Source: DATHGT01 sp035317605
Lineage (GTDB): Bacteria; Methylomirabilota; Methylomirabilia; Rokubacteriales; CSP1-6
Length of the DNA stretch: 21,643 nt
NCBI GenBank assembly: GCA_035317605.1
Contig: DATHGT010000025.1
Span: 1-21,643, forward strand
Reading direction: 5' to 3'
Shown: positions 14,216 through 21,643 of the stretch, in pieces
Layout of the letters: each line of letters begins with the position of its first letter
Position numbering within the stretch: the first letter of the stretch is position 1
Made by a program: the position numbers and the translations under genes
Notes under the pieces: generated by a model
Told to the model about the DNA's origin: nothing
The model's input: the letters and a program-made list of their open reading frames with translations, nothing else
The model's database searches: none

Positions 14216-15139
14216 AACGCGCGTGTGCTTCACCACGCGCCGACCGCGCGACCCCGCGCCGCCGACCACCGGGCGAACGACGTAGAGATCGCCGCGGGAG
14301 TCGGCCCAGATGCTGTGGGCCGAGCGGAAGCTCGGGTCGCCCCACTGCGCGAGCCGCTCGCCTTCGAGCGTGAGCACGCTGACCAGACCCCCGTTGTGCT
14401 CGGGGATGTAGACGACGTCGTCGCGGTCGACGTAAAACGTGGCCGGGCCGATGAGCTTGGTCGCCCAGATGCCGGTGAGCTTGCCCCCCTGATCGAACAC
14501 CTGCACGCGATCGTTCTCGCGGTCGCACACGAGCACGCGGCCGGAGCGGTCGATCCACACGCCGTGCGGGAGCATGAACTGGCCGGGCGCGGTACCGGGC
14601 TCGCCCCACGAGAACAGGTGCGTGCCGTCGGCCGCGAACTTGTGCACGCGGGCGTTGCCGTAGCCGTCGGTGACGAACATCTCGCCCGACGGGGTCAGCG
14701 CGATGTCGGTGGGCAGGTTGAAGGGACCGCCGCCGCGTGTGACGCTGCGATACGCGGTCGACCCGTTCTCGCTCGGGTCCACGCCGGTGTCGGAACGGAA
14801 CCCCTTGGTCCCGATCGTGCGCAGCAGCTTCCCCTCGGTGGTGAAGTAGTACATCTGGCCGTGGTCGCGATCGACGATCCACAGGTTGTCGTGCTCGTCC
14901 GCGCGGATGGTGTGGGGGAACGCGAAGACCCCGGCGCCCCAGGAGTGCAGGTAGTTGCCGTCCCGATCGAAGACGACCACGGGATGATCCGGCGTGCGAT
15001 TGAAGCAGTACACGCGGTCCTTCGAGTCCACGGTGACCGCGGCGGCGGGCATCGTCCAGCCGTCCGGCAGCTTGGCCCAGTCTTCGTTGACCTCGTAGGT
15101 GTACTTCCCGCTGCCGACGATCGTCCCGGTCGTGCTCAT
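14210..15139 (-). CDS. NHL-repeat protein, peptidyl-alpha-hydroxyglycine lyase (PAL)-like
   Basis: This 309-residue beta-propeller protein resembles the peptidylglycine alpha-amidating lyase-like family of bacteria. Blades are visible as repeated motifs: VTVDSKDRVYCFNR, VVVFDRDGNYLHSWG, HTIRADEHDNLWIVDRDHG, TDIALTPSGEMFVTDGYGN, HGVWIDRSGRVLVCDRENDR, and HSIWADSRGDLYVV. Each blade carries the D-x-x-G/N turn of NHL repeats. No signal peptide is evident, so the protein is probably cytoplasmic. The bacterial role of this family is not settled, and lyase activity is only implied by relationship. The gene is preceded by GGAGGGGTC at good spacing before the ATG at 15139. It is 67 bases downstream of the beta-helix gene. 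Confidence 0.85.
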   Translation of the reverse strand: MSTTGTIVGSGKYTYEVNEDWAKLPDGWTMPAAAVTVDSKDRVYCFNRTPDHPVVVFDRDGNYLHSWGAGVFAFPHTIRADEHDNLWIVDRDHGQMYYFTTEGKLLRTIGTKGFRSDTGVDPSENGSTAYRSVTRGGGPFNLPTDIALTPSGEMFVTDGYGNARVHKFAADGTHLFSWGEPGTAPGQFMLPHGVWIDRSGRVLVCDRENDRVQVFDQGGKLTGIWATKLIGPATFYVDRDDVVYIPEHNGGLVSVLTLEGERLAQWGDPSFRSAHSIWADSRGDLYVVRPVVGGAGSRGRRVVKHTRVR

Positions 15140-15206
15140 GTCGTGACCCCTCCGTGGCGGGAGCGCTCAGCCACCGCGAACACGTAGCACCCACTCGCGA
15201 CGCGTG

Positions 15207-17132
15207 TCAAGGACGCGTCAGTTGCTGCCAGCGCGCGGCGAACTCCGGACTGTCGATGAACTGATCCTCGACGGACGGCGGGGCCAGGTACTCGACCCAG
15301 GCCGTGACCTCCGCGGGGCTCGGTACTCGTGCCAGCAGCGCCCGGTACAAAACCTCGACCTGCTCGGCCAGGGTCCGCGGCGCGTCCGTGTATTCCGCCA
15401 AGTTGAAGATGGTGTTCACGGCCATCTCGATCTGGCAGTTCGTCGAAAAGGTAAACATCCAAAGGTTGACTTCCTCATTCGCCGGGGTTCGCCGCAACGC
15501 CTGCTGATAGATGCGGATGATCAAGGCCCGCACGACGGGCTCGTCGTGGCAGTCGGGCACGACGGTGTGGAACTCCGACGAGTTGACGAAGAGTCCGGGC
15601 AGGCTCTGCCGACGCTGCTCGAACGACGAGACCCAGCCGTCCTGCCCCACGGGGTCCCCGTCGCGGCCGAGAATCGCGCGGTAGAGCGCGTTCGAGTGAC
15701 CGGTCGGGGTGAACGGCCGCCCGCGATATTCCGGCCCGTCGAAGAACGCATGCGTCATCACGCGAGCCCGCGCCACCGTGGGCTCGGCTCGCAGGAAGCT
15801 CAACCACCCGGCCGTCTCCGCGGGATCCGGCTCACGACCGAGCACGTACCGATAGAAACCCACCACGAAGTCGGGGAGCGGGGCCGGATCGGGGAAGAAC
15901 TCGGCCGCGCCGATCTCGCACCGGCCGCGCCGCAAGCGGCCGAGCTGATCGGCGGTCGGACAGGTCGCCTCGTCACCCGCATCGATGGCCTGACTGTCCG
16001 GGAGAAGCGGCCAGTGGCCGCGTCCGGGCTCGCCGTCATCGGTGTACACCGCGAGCCGCGCCGCACCCGTGCGGTCGTGGGCTTGGAGCGTGACCGTGCA
16101 GCCCGCGACATTCTCGATGATGTTGTAGTCGAGCGAGGTGATGGGTCCCGCGCAGTCGCCAGGGAGCGTCGAGCCGAAGGAGTTCTGAGCCACGATCGTG
16201 TTACGTAGCGTCAGCACGCCGAAAACGCCAGGGGAGCCTCCCTCGACCGAGATGCCGCTTCCCGCGTTGCCCGCGATCGTGGAACTGGACACCGCCCATC
16301 GCCCCTCGGGCGACACCGCAAGGGCGGCGCCCCCCGCGCCAAAGCCGCCCACGGCATTGCGCGCGATCGTGGTGTTGACGATCTCCACGATCGCCGGCCC
16401 CGGCGGACGGGGCAGCGATGTCGACAGGGAAGAAATGTCTGCCGCGCCGCCACCGAAGGCGACATGGGCGATGATCTCGTTGTCGACGATCGTTGAATCG
16501 CTGACCGTCAGTGACCCACCCGAGGTCGCGAGGCCACCGCCGCCGCCGCCCGCCAGGCCTCCCTTCAGCATGTTGTTGTCGATGGTGCTCGAGGTCACGA
16601 CCAGGGTTCCCATGTTGTTGAAGACACCGCCTCCGAAGGCGGATATCCCGGCCGCCGTGTGTCCCGTCACGCGAACCCGTCGCAGGGTCAAGCGTCCTCG
16701 ATCGTTGAGGATGCCTCCCCCCAAGCCAACGGGCGTGTCGGGGGCGGCGAGACCGCCGCGCAGGGTCAGCCCTTCCAGAGTCAAGGTGGCGGTCGAGGCG
16801 ACGTGCAAGAGCCGAAAACCCAGGGGGGTGTCGGCGCGCTCGATGATGGTCCGCGCGGCGTCGCTACCTCGAATGGTCACCACGCCGGTCACCGAGGGCA
16901 GGCCGTTCCAACCGTTGGTGTCGTTGTCGGGGACTCTCAGCGCGTAGGTGCCGCCCGCCAGGTGAATGGTGCTCGGCTCGCTGACGGCGTTGGCGGCGCG
17001 AATGGCACTGGCCAGACAGCCCGCGTCGCCGCCTTGACAGCTGAACTCCGCCGCCTGCCCCACGCCGCCGAGTGCGAGAAACAGGAAGACCAGCGTCACC
17101 GCGAAAGGCACGGACACGGATCGTCCGTTCAT
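15207..17132 (-). CDS. Secreted right-handed beta-helix protein with choice-of-anchor Q region and DUF4214 C-terminus
   Basis: This 641-residue protein has a Sec signal peptide (about 1-28, with a hydrophobic core and cleavage near GQAA). Residues about 50-360 are a Gly/Ser/Thr-rich parallel beta-helix with repeated turns such as GGGVFNN, STIDNN, STIVDN, TTIARNA, STIAGNA and NTIVAQN. Then DSQAIDAGD and RCEIGAAEF (about 380-412) match the choice-of-anchor Q pattern of surface beta-helices. From about 420 to 640 there are two or more DUF4214-like units (GFYRYVLGREPDPAETAGW, LYRAILGRDGDPVGQDGW, IYQQALRRTPANEE, LYRALLARVPSPAEV). DUF4214 is found in cell-surface and S-layer-type proteins of unclear role. 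Surface binding of a polysaccharide or a structural role is likely. The start at 17132 follows a G-rich ribosome site that a hairpin may sequester. Confidence 0.87.
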   Translation of the reverse strand: MNGRSVSVPFAVTLVFLFLALGGVGQAAEFSCQGGDAGCLASAIRAANAVSEPSTIHLAGGTYALRVPDNDTNGWNGLPSVTGVVTIRGSDAARTIIERADTPLGFRLLHVASTATLTLEGLTLRGGLAAPDTPVGLGGGILNDRGRLTLRRVRVTGHTAAGISAFGGGVFNNMGTLVVTSSTIDNNMLKGGLAGGGGGGLATSGGSLTVSDSTIVDNEIIAHVAFGGGAADISSLSTSLPRPPGPAIVEIVNTTIARNAVGGFGAGGAALAVSPEGRWAVSSSTIAGNAGSGISVEGGSPGVFGVLTLRNTIVAQNSFGSTLPGDCAGPITSLDYNIIENVAGCTVTLQAHDRTGAARLAVYTDDGEPGRGHWPLLPDSQAIDAGDEATCPTADQLGRLRRGRCEIGAAEFFPDPAPLPDFVVGFYRYVLGREPDPAETAGWLSFLRAEPTVARARVMTHAFFDGPEYRGRPFTPTGHSNALYRAILGRDGDPVGQDGWVSSFEQRRQSLPGLFVNSSEFHTVVPDCHDEPVVRALIIRIYQQALRRTPANEEVNLWMFTFSTNCQIEMAVNTIFNLAEYTDAPRTLAEQVEVLYRALLARVPSPAEVTAWVEYLAPPSVEDQFIDSPEFAARWQQLTRP

Positions 17133-17141
17133 GTCAAATCC

Positions 17142-17176
17142 CCCCCGTCTGAGGCGATACGCGCCTCCGCTGGGGG
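17142..17176 (-). promoter_or_regulatory. Hairpin overlapping the ribosome site of the beta-helix gene
   Basis: GAGGCG (17151-17156) and CGCCTC (17162-17167) form an inner stem with a five-base loop. CCCCC (17142-17146) and GGGGG (17172-17176) can form an outer stem across a four-by-four internal loop. On the minus strand the G run of the outer stem next to the ATG at 17132 is the ribosome site, so folding would hide it. It may instead be a leftover terminator of the upstream amidohydrolase. Confidence 0.4.
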
Positions 17177-17182
17177 CCCATC

Positions 17183-18301
17183 TTACCTTAAGCCGTAGAA
17201 GCTCATCGCTCCGCCGGCCAAAATGCCGTGCTTGGTCGCCTCGGACAGCCCGGGTCGTCGGGCGATCATCGCGGGCGCGCCGGGGAAGAAGCCGTCGGCG
17301 TGCGGATAGTCGGTGGCCCACAGGATCTTGTTGGGACCGATGTAGTCGGCCAGCACGTCGAGCGCGCCCTCGACCGGCTCGAACGAGATCCAGCAGTTGC
17401 GCTGGAACAGCTCGCTCGGGCGCGTCTTGAGCCCGGAATCGTTGAAGCCGACGTCGTCGAAGTGACGGTCCATCCGGTCGAGCCACGGCGCGATCCAGCC
17501 GCCGCCCGATTCGAGGAAGCCGATGCGCACGCCCGGGAAGCGCTCGCAGGTGCCGTTCCAGATCACGCTGAGCGCCACCAGCATCATCTCCATCGTGTGC
17601 GAGATGATGTGCCGGGCCCCGCGGCCGTCGAACCGGTCGACGCCGACGGTGGGCATCCCGCCCGACGCGCCCTCGTGGAAGCCGATCGAGAAGTCCAGCT
17701 CCTGGGCCTCGGCCCAGAACGGATCGTAGTCGGGATGACCGGCCATGCGGTCGTTGTAGGGGTTGGGCCGGAGGAAGCCGCCCTTCATCCCCAGGGTCTT
17801 TCGCGCGAAGCGCATCTCGTCGATGGCGAGATCGATCGACTGCATCGGCAGCATGGCGATGCCGAAGAGGCGATCCGGGTACGGCTTGCAGTAGTCCGCC
17901 AGCCAACGGTTGTAGGCGCGGCACATCGCCGCGGCCAGCTGCGGGTCCTTCACCGCCCCCGAGAACAGGCCGATGCTCGGGTACAGGAACGCGGCGTCGA
18001 TGCCGTCGAGGTCCATGTCCTTCATGCGCGCGTGGGGGTCGAAGCCGCCGGGGCGCCCGTCCTTGTACATCATCGTGTCCGGGTCGACCGAGCCGTCGCG
18101 GGCGCCGACGGCGCCGAGCCGGCCCATGCCCTTGGGATTGCCGAGGAGCTGGCCCTCGATGAGCAAGCGCTCCTTGCCGTTGTCCCCGATGATCACCTTC
18201 GGAGCCCGGTCGCGATAGGCCGGGTCCATGTACTTCTCCCAGATGTCCAGTGGCTCGAGGATGTGGCCGTCGGCGTCGATGCACTTGTAGGTACGGGACA
18301 T
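17183..18301 (-). CDS. Amidohydrolase-2 family protein (ACMSD/decarboxylase-like)
   Basis: This 372-residue TIM-barrel metalloenzyme is of the amidohydrolase_2 type. Seen: CIDADGHILEP with Asp9, Asp11 and His13, GFHEGASGG with His209, FLESGGGWIAPWLDRMD with Glu264, and WATDYPHADGFFPG with Asp331. In this subfamily the first His of the HxH motif is replaced by Asp (DADGH), as in many uncharacterised relatives. Members decarboxylate aromatic or semialdehyde acids, or hydrolyse C-N bonds. It starts 9 bases after the dioxygenase stop and has an AGGAGG-type site (GGAGGCTGCC) upstream of the ATG. Its place behind a ring-cleavage dioxygenase supports a role in aromatic acid breakdown. Confidence 0.9.
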   Translation of the reverse strand: MSRTYKCIDADGHILEPLDIWEKYMDPAYRDRAPKVIIGDNGKERLLIEGQLLGNPKGMGRLGAVGARDGSVDPDTMMYKDGRPGGFDPHARMKDMDLDGIDAAFLYPSIGLFSGAVKDPQLAAAMCRAYNRWLADYCKPYPDRLFGIAMLPMQSIDLAIDEMRFARKTLGMKGGFLRPNPYNDRMAGHPDYDPFWAEAQELDFSIGFHEGASGGMPTVGVDRFDGRGARHIISHTMEMMLVALSVIWNGTCERFPGVRIGFLESGGGWIAPWLDRMDRHFDDVGFNDSGLKTRPSELFQRNCWISFEPVEGALDVLADYIGPNKILWATDYPHADGFFPGAPAMIARRPGLSEATKHGILAGGAMSFYGLR

Positions 18302-18310
18302 GGCAGCCTC

Positions 18311-19366
18311 CTAGGCTTTGTCTTCCTCGCGATACAGGTCGAGCGCCTTCATGACCGGCGCGTCGGTGAAGCTGAACAGGAACGCTGGTTGATCGCCGGT
18401 GTTCACGTGCTCATGGAAGGTCCAGGTCGGGACCGTAAAGACGTCCTTGTCCTCCCAGTCGAGCCGCTGACCCCCGACCACCGAGTGTCCCGAGCCCTCG
18501 ATCACGTGATAGTTCGTGCAGCAGACGTGGCGGTGGGCACGCGTGCGCTCGCCCGGACGCAGCAGCTGGACGAAGCACGCGATGGTCCGCATGGTGGGAC
18601 CGCCGGTCACCGGGTTGGTGTACTCCATGATGACGCCGTCGAATGGACTGCCCGCGTGCTCGGCGGCGAGCCGCTCCAGCGTCGCCCGCGCCTGCGCGAA
18701 GGGATAGCGCCACAGCGGCGAGTAGCTCGCGGCGTGCACGGGTTCCCACGCGGGCCGCAAGCCGCCCGCGCCGTATTTCGCGATCGAGGGATCGGCGCCC
18801 TTGGAGAGCGGCTGGGTGTCGGCGCCGTATTCTTCCCAGAAGCCGGCCTCCAGCATCCGCACCAGCGGCGTGTCCAGGCCGTCGAGCCAGATCATCGGCG
18901 CGTTGGTGTCGTTGGCGTGGTCGTGCCACGTCCAGTTCGGCGTCAGCACGAGATCGCCCGGATACATGGGAATGCGATCGCCGTTCACCACCGTGTACCC
19001 GCCGCCGCCCTCGATGATCAGCCGCAGCGCCGACGGCGAATGGCGATGGGCCCGCGCGATCTCGCCGGGCATCACGATCTGGATGTTCGCCACCATGGTG
19101 TTGCTGGCCGACGCGCCCGCCAGCCCGGGGTTGGTCATGCGCAAGACGCGTCGCTCGGCCTGCTCGGTGCCGACCAGCTCCGCGGCCCGCATCGCCTGCG
19201 GGCGCAGGTCACGCCAGTGCCACACGTGCGGCACGGCCTTGCTCTTGGGCTCGTAGGTGATGCCGCCGGAGATCCACGCCGGCACCACGTGCTGAGCGCG
19301 CAGCGCTTCGTAGTAGGCCTCGAGCTCAGCCTCGGAGGACTTGATGTCCGAGAGCTTCAGCGACAT
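18311..19366 (-). CDS. Double-cupin gentisate 1,2-dioxygenase-like ring-cleavage enzyme
   Basis: This 351-residue bicupin protein resembles gentisate, salicylate and 1-hydroxy-2-naphthoate 1,2-dioxygenases, which open an aromatic ring with Fe(II) and O2. N-terminal cupin (about 95-160): RAHRHSPSALRLIIEG with His107 and His109, then WTWHDHAND with His148. C-terminal cupin (about 265-335): RTRAHRHVCCTNYHVIEG with His278 and His280, then WTFHEH with His318. Both cupins keep metal-type ligands, unlike some relatives with one degenerate half. The start at 19366 lies 5 bases after the VOC stop, showing an operon. An extension to 19516 would overlap the VOC gene and is rejected. The exact substrate is not predictable. 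Confidence 0.85.
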   Translation of the reverse strand: MSLKLSDIKSSEAELEAYYEALRAQHVVPAWISGGITYEPKSKAVPHVWHWRDLRPQAMRAAELVGTEQAERRVLRMTNPGLAGASASNTMVANIQIVMPGEIARAHRHSPSALRLIIEGGGGYTVVNGDRIPMYPGDLVLTPNWTWHDHANDTNAPMIWLDGLDTPLVRMLEAGFWEEYGADTQPLSKGADPSIAKYGAGGLRPAWEPVHAASYSPLWRYPFAQARATLERLAAEHAGSPFDGVIMEYTNPVTGGPTMRTIACFVQLLRPGERTRAHRHVCCTNYHVIEGSGHSVVGGQRLDWEDKDVFTVPTWTFHEHVNTGDQPAFLFSFTDAPVMKALDLYREEDKA

Positions 19367-19371
19367 CGCGG

Positions 19372-19806
19372 CTACTCCGACGACGTCGTGGCCGGCGCGA
19401 GCTGGTACAGCTGCATGCGGGCCTTGATCTGCTCGTCCCAGCCCCGCGCGCGGATGTCGATCATGAGCCCGTCGGGACCCTTGAACTTTCGGTTGACCTT
19501 GCTGCTGCCCTGGCACTCGTTGCAGCCGGCCCCCTCCATCGTGGCGTGCGCCGCTTCGAGATCGTCCACGTAGAAGCCGATGTGGTGGACGCCCTTGGTC
19601 GACGTTCCCTCGCCGAGGTTGGGCGTGTCCTCACCGCCGTACTTGAGGATGGCGAAGTAGATGTAACCATCGCTCAGCCAGACGCCCTCGGCGCCGGTGT
19701 CCTTGGGCTCGCGACGCAGCTCGGTCAGGCCGAAGACCTCCTTGTAAAAATCGGCGGTCTTGGCGGGATCGTCGGTGGACAGCGCGATGTGCTTGATGCG
19801 GGCCAT
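19372..19806 (-). CDS. VOC superfamily (glyoxalase/dioxygenase-like) protein
   Basis: This 144-residue protein has the vicinal-oxygen-chelate fold: IKHIALSTDDPAKTADFY at the start with His6, KGVHHIGFYVDDLEAA in the second module with His74/75, and PDGLMIDIRARGWDEQ near the end with an acidic ligand position occupied by Asp. Members include glyoxalase I, extradiol dioxygenases and epimerases. Its position as first gene of a cluster with a ring-cleavage dioxygenase suggests a role in aromatic or acyl-CoA metabolism. The ATG at 19806 follows an AAAGGA site. Confidence 0.85.
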   Translation of the reverse strand: MARIKHIALSTDDPAKTADFYKEVFGLTELRREPKDTGAEGVWLSDGYIYFAILKYGGEDTPNLGEGTSTKGVHHIGFYVDDLEAAHATMEGAGCNECQGSSKVNRKFKGPDGLMIDIRARGWDEQIKARMQLYQLAPATTSSE

Positions 19807-19821
19807 GGCTGGTCCTTTCCC

Positions 19822-19841
19822 CCGGAGCGCCGATGCTCCGG
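19822..19841. promoter_or_regulatory. Inverted repeat before the VOC operon
   Basis: CCGGAGC (19822-19828) and GCTCCGG (19835-19841) are perfect 7-bp arms around a six-base centre. The site lies 15 bases upstream of the VOC start, just beyond the ribosome site. It could be an operator or a leader hairpin of the dioxygenase operon. Confidence 0.4.
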
Positions 19842-19901
19842 AACGCGCGCGGTCTGGGCTTGGGGCCAGTTTCTCGCACACGCCCCCAGGCCAGTCAAGC
19901 G

Positions 19902-19959
19902 CGCTCGCCTCGCGGCGCTCGTGCCTGCGGCAGCTCGGCCGCCGCTCGGCTCGCACTGC
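19902..19959. repeat. 58-bp direct repeat, copy 1
   Basis: This unit is identical to 19971-20028 at 57 of 58 positions; the copies are 69 bases apart. It contains the small hairpin GCGGC...GCCGC, and the one difference between the copies lies in its loop. This copy is intergenic, between the molybdenum hydroxylase stop and the VOC gene. Confidence 0.9.
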
Positions 19960-19966
19960 GATCATT

Positions 19967-21643
19967 TCACCGCTCGCCTCGCGGCGCTCGTGCCTGCGGC
20001 AACTCGGCCGCCGCTCGGCTCGCACTGCTCACCACGGCTGACGTGAGCGGGAGTCGGCGGATCACGGCGCCGGCGCCGAGGGCGTTGGCCACCGCGTTGG
20101 CGATGGCGGCGCCGACCCCCGACGTGCCCGTCTCGCCGGCGCCCTTCACGCCGAGCGGATTCGGGCCCGGGGCATGATCGAGCAGGACGACCCGGATCGG
20201 CGGGACGAAGTCGGCCCGCGGCAGCGCGTAATCCATCAGGGTGCCGGTGAGCAGCTGCCCGCTCTCGTCGTGGATGAGATCCTCCATCAGCGCGTGGCCC
20301 AAGCCCTGGGCGACCCCGCCCACGAGCTGGCCCTCGACGATCATCGGGTTGATCGGCCGCCCCACGTCGCAGATCACGACGTAGCGCTCGGGACGCACGA
20401 CGCCGGTGGTGACGTCGACCGCCACGAGCGCGAAGTGCAGGCCGCACGAGCCGATGCCGCGATCCGACTCGTGGCGATACTCCGCCACGAGCGAGCCCCC
20501 CGCGAGCGTGGCGACCTCACGCAGCGTGCAGCGCCGGTGCGGGACGCCGCGCACGATCGCGGCGCCGTCTTCGAGCGTGAGATCGTCGGGGCTCGCCTCG
20601 AAGTTCCGTGCGGCGAGCGCCAGGATCTGATCGCGGAGATCGCGCGCGGCGCCGAGCACGGCGTTGCCGGCCATGACCGCCGACCGGCTGGCCTGGCTGC
20701 CCCAGCCGTCGGAGAGAAAACGCGTGTCGCCGAGGTGGACGGCGATGTCTTCGGGATCAACCTGGAGCACCTCGGCGCAGACCTGGGCCAGGGTGGTCGC
20801 GGGGCCTTGACCGATCGAGGTGGCGCCGGCCGCGAGCACGATCGTGCCGTCTTCGGTCAAGGTCACCTTCGCGGTCTCGTACGGGCCGACGCCGGACGTC
20901 TCCACCGCGGCGGCCATGCCGATGCCGTACCGCACGTCGTCGCTCTGCGCATTCTTCGCGCGACACTCGGCGACGAGCGCGTCGTAGCCGATCGTCTCCA
21001 GCGCGTGCTCGAACGTCGCGGCGAAGTCCTCGCCTTCCCACGAGACCGCGCGCCCGCTCACGGCCTCGCTGACGGTGGCGACCGTGTACGGCATGTCCCC
21101 GGGCCGCGCGAGGTTGCGCCGGCGCACGAGGGCGGGATCGATGCCGAGCCGCGTCGCCACGAGGTCGAGGACGCGCTCGCGCACGAACGTGCCCTCGAAG
21201 AAGCCCGGGCTGCGCACGGTGCCGGTCGGCGTCTTGTTGGTCATCACGCACGCGACCCGACAACGATAGTTGGGGATTCGATAGGGGCCGGCGAGGTACG
21301 AATCGGTGAGCACGGCGACCCAGATGCCGTGGGTGCGCAGGTAGGCGCCGAGGTCGATCGTCATGGTGGCGTCGAAGCCCAGCAGGTGGCCGTCGGCGTC
21401 GACACCGACCGTCACCGACCACTCCTGCTGGCGTGAGTGGTTGATGGCGGTGAAGTGCTCGCGCCGGTCCTCGATCCACTTGACGGGACGACCGAACCGT
21501 CGCGCCGCCCACGGGATCAGGAAGTCCTCGGGATAGAACTCGCCGCGCGAGCCGAAGCCGCCGCCGGCGTCGGTCTCGACGAAGTGGACGCGCGCCTCGT
21601 CGACGCCGAGCATCGGCGCCAGCGTCCGCCGGTTGAAGTACGG
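19967..21643 (-). CDS. Xanthine dehydrogenase-family molybdopterin-binding subunit, 5' end outside window
   Basis: About 558 residues of the large subunit of a molybdenum hydroxylase are present; the N-terminal part lies beyond the right edge. Seen: VETDAGGGFGSRGEFYPED (cofactor loop), TPTGTVRSPGFFEGTFVRER with the substrate-side Arg region, GATSIGQGPATTLAQV (molybdopterin contact), GSQASRSAVMAGNA, and the catalytic Glu in VKGAGETGTSG near the C-terminus. The AYRCSFR active-site loop of form I CO dehydrogenase is not seen, so a purine, aldehyde or aromatic N-heterocycle substrate is more likely. The last 17 residues come from a 58-bp repeat. Small FeS and FAD subunits may be upstream outside the window. 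Confidence 0.9.
   Translation of the reverse strand, partial: PYFNRRTLAPMLGVDEARVHFVETDAGGGFGSRGEFYPEDFLIPWAARRFGRPVKWIEDRREHFTAINHSRQQEWSVTVGVDADGHLLGFDATMTIDLGAYLRTHGIWVAVLTDSYLAGPYRIPNYRCRVACVMTNKTPTGTVRSPGFFEGTFVRERVLDLVATRLGIDPALVRRRNLARPGDMPYTVATVSEAVSGRAVSWEGEDFAATFEHALETIGYDALVAECRAKNAQSDDVRYGIGMAAAVETSGVGPYETAKVTLTEDGTIVLAAGATSIGQGPATTLAQVCAEVLQVDPEDIAVHLGDTRFLSDGWGSQASRSAVMAGNAVLGAARDLRDQILALAARNFEASPDDLTLEDGAAIVRGVPHRRCTLREVATLAGGSLVAEYRHESDRGIGSCGLHFALVAVDVTTGVVRPERYVVICDVGRPINPMIVEGQLVGGVAQGLGHALMEDLIHDESGQLLTGTLMDYALPRADFVPPIRVVLLDHAPGPNPLGVKGAGETGTSGVGAAIANAVANALGAGAVIRRLPLTSAVVSSASRAAAELPQARAPRGER
19971..20028. repeat. 58-bp direct repeat, copy 2, inside the 3' end of the hydroxylase gene
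   Basis: Second copy of the repeat. It encodes the last residues of the hydroxylase (about SRAAAELPQARAPRGER), which suggests that the repeat inserted near the gene end and provided a new tail and stop codon. Confidence 0.9.

Noticed and set aside
15207..18284. Beta-helix frame extended through the amidohydrolase gene
   Set aside because: The signal peptide beginning at 17132 shows the true N-terminus; the extension overlaps another real gene.
19902..20028. CRISPR array
   Set aside because: Only two repeat copies, with an 11-base spacer and part of one inside a coding gene; no cas genes.
19967..21643. Form I CO dehydrogenase large subunit (coxL)
   Set aside because: The AYRCSFR active-site loop is not seen; only the general molybdenum hydroxylase motifs are.

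Overview
This is a high-GC bacterial chromosomal segment with tightly packed genes and short intergenic gaps. It carries many catabolic families: amidase, two amidohydrolases, an LLM flavin oxidoreductase, an HpcH/HpaI aldolase, a LarA-type racemase, a gentisate-type dioxygenase, a VOC protein, a molybdenum hydroxylase and an NHL/PAL-like protein. The mix suggests an uncultured soil bacterium of the Rokubacteria/Methylomirabilota or deltaproteobacterial kind. That assignment is inference from gene content only. No rRNA, tRNA or CRISPR array was seen.

Region 1 (1-4607, minus strand) is the most interesting part. A SIR2-like + TIR protein is followed, with a 4-base GTGA overlap, by a STAND-type P-loop NTPase that carries one transmembrane helix and a C-terminal formylglycine-generating-enzyme (FGE/SUMF1) fold. 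An amidase starts 22 bases after it and runs off the left edge. The first two genes look like an NTP-dependent, NAD+-targeting conflict or anti-phage module.

Region 2 (4649-7593, plus) is a likely three-gene operon: an amidohydrolase of the AtzA/TrzN/MTA-SAH deaminase type, a lipoprotein, and an alpha/beta hydrolase with a Cys nucleophile. It ends at a strong hairpin terminator shared with a convergent pyridoxamine-oxidase-like gene (7639-8103).

Region 3 (8150-10424) is a small accessory islet. It holds a Uma2-family nuclease, a two-ORF gene that is probably one HhH-GPD-like protein broken at a six-C run, and a Phd/VapC toxin-antitoxin pair with a palindromic operator candidate. Parts of it are visibly lower in GC than the neighbours.

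Region 4 (10403-15139) holds an aldolase-LarA pair on the minus strand and a divergent LLM oxidoreductase-CYTH pair on the plus strand. A near-perfect 32-bp-arm inverted repeat lies between them. An NHL-repeat protein converges on the CYTH gene.

Region 5 (15207-21643, minus) starts (5') with a partial molybdenum hydroxylase large subunit. It continues with a VOC protein, a double-cupin ring-cleavage dioxygenase and an amidohydrolase-2 protein, and ends with a secreted beta-helix/DUF4214 protein. The middle three genes look like an aromatic-acid degradation operon. A 58-bp direct repeat sits at the junction of the hydroxylase gene and this operon.
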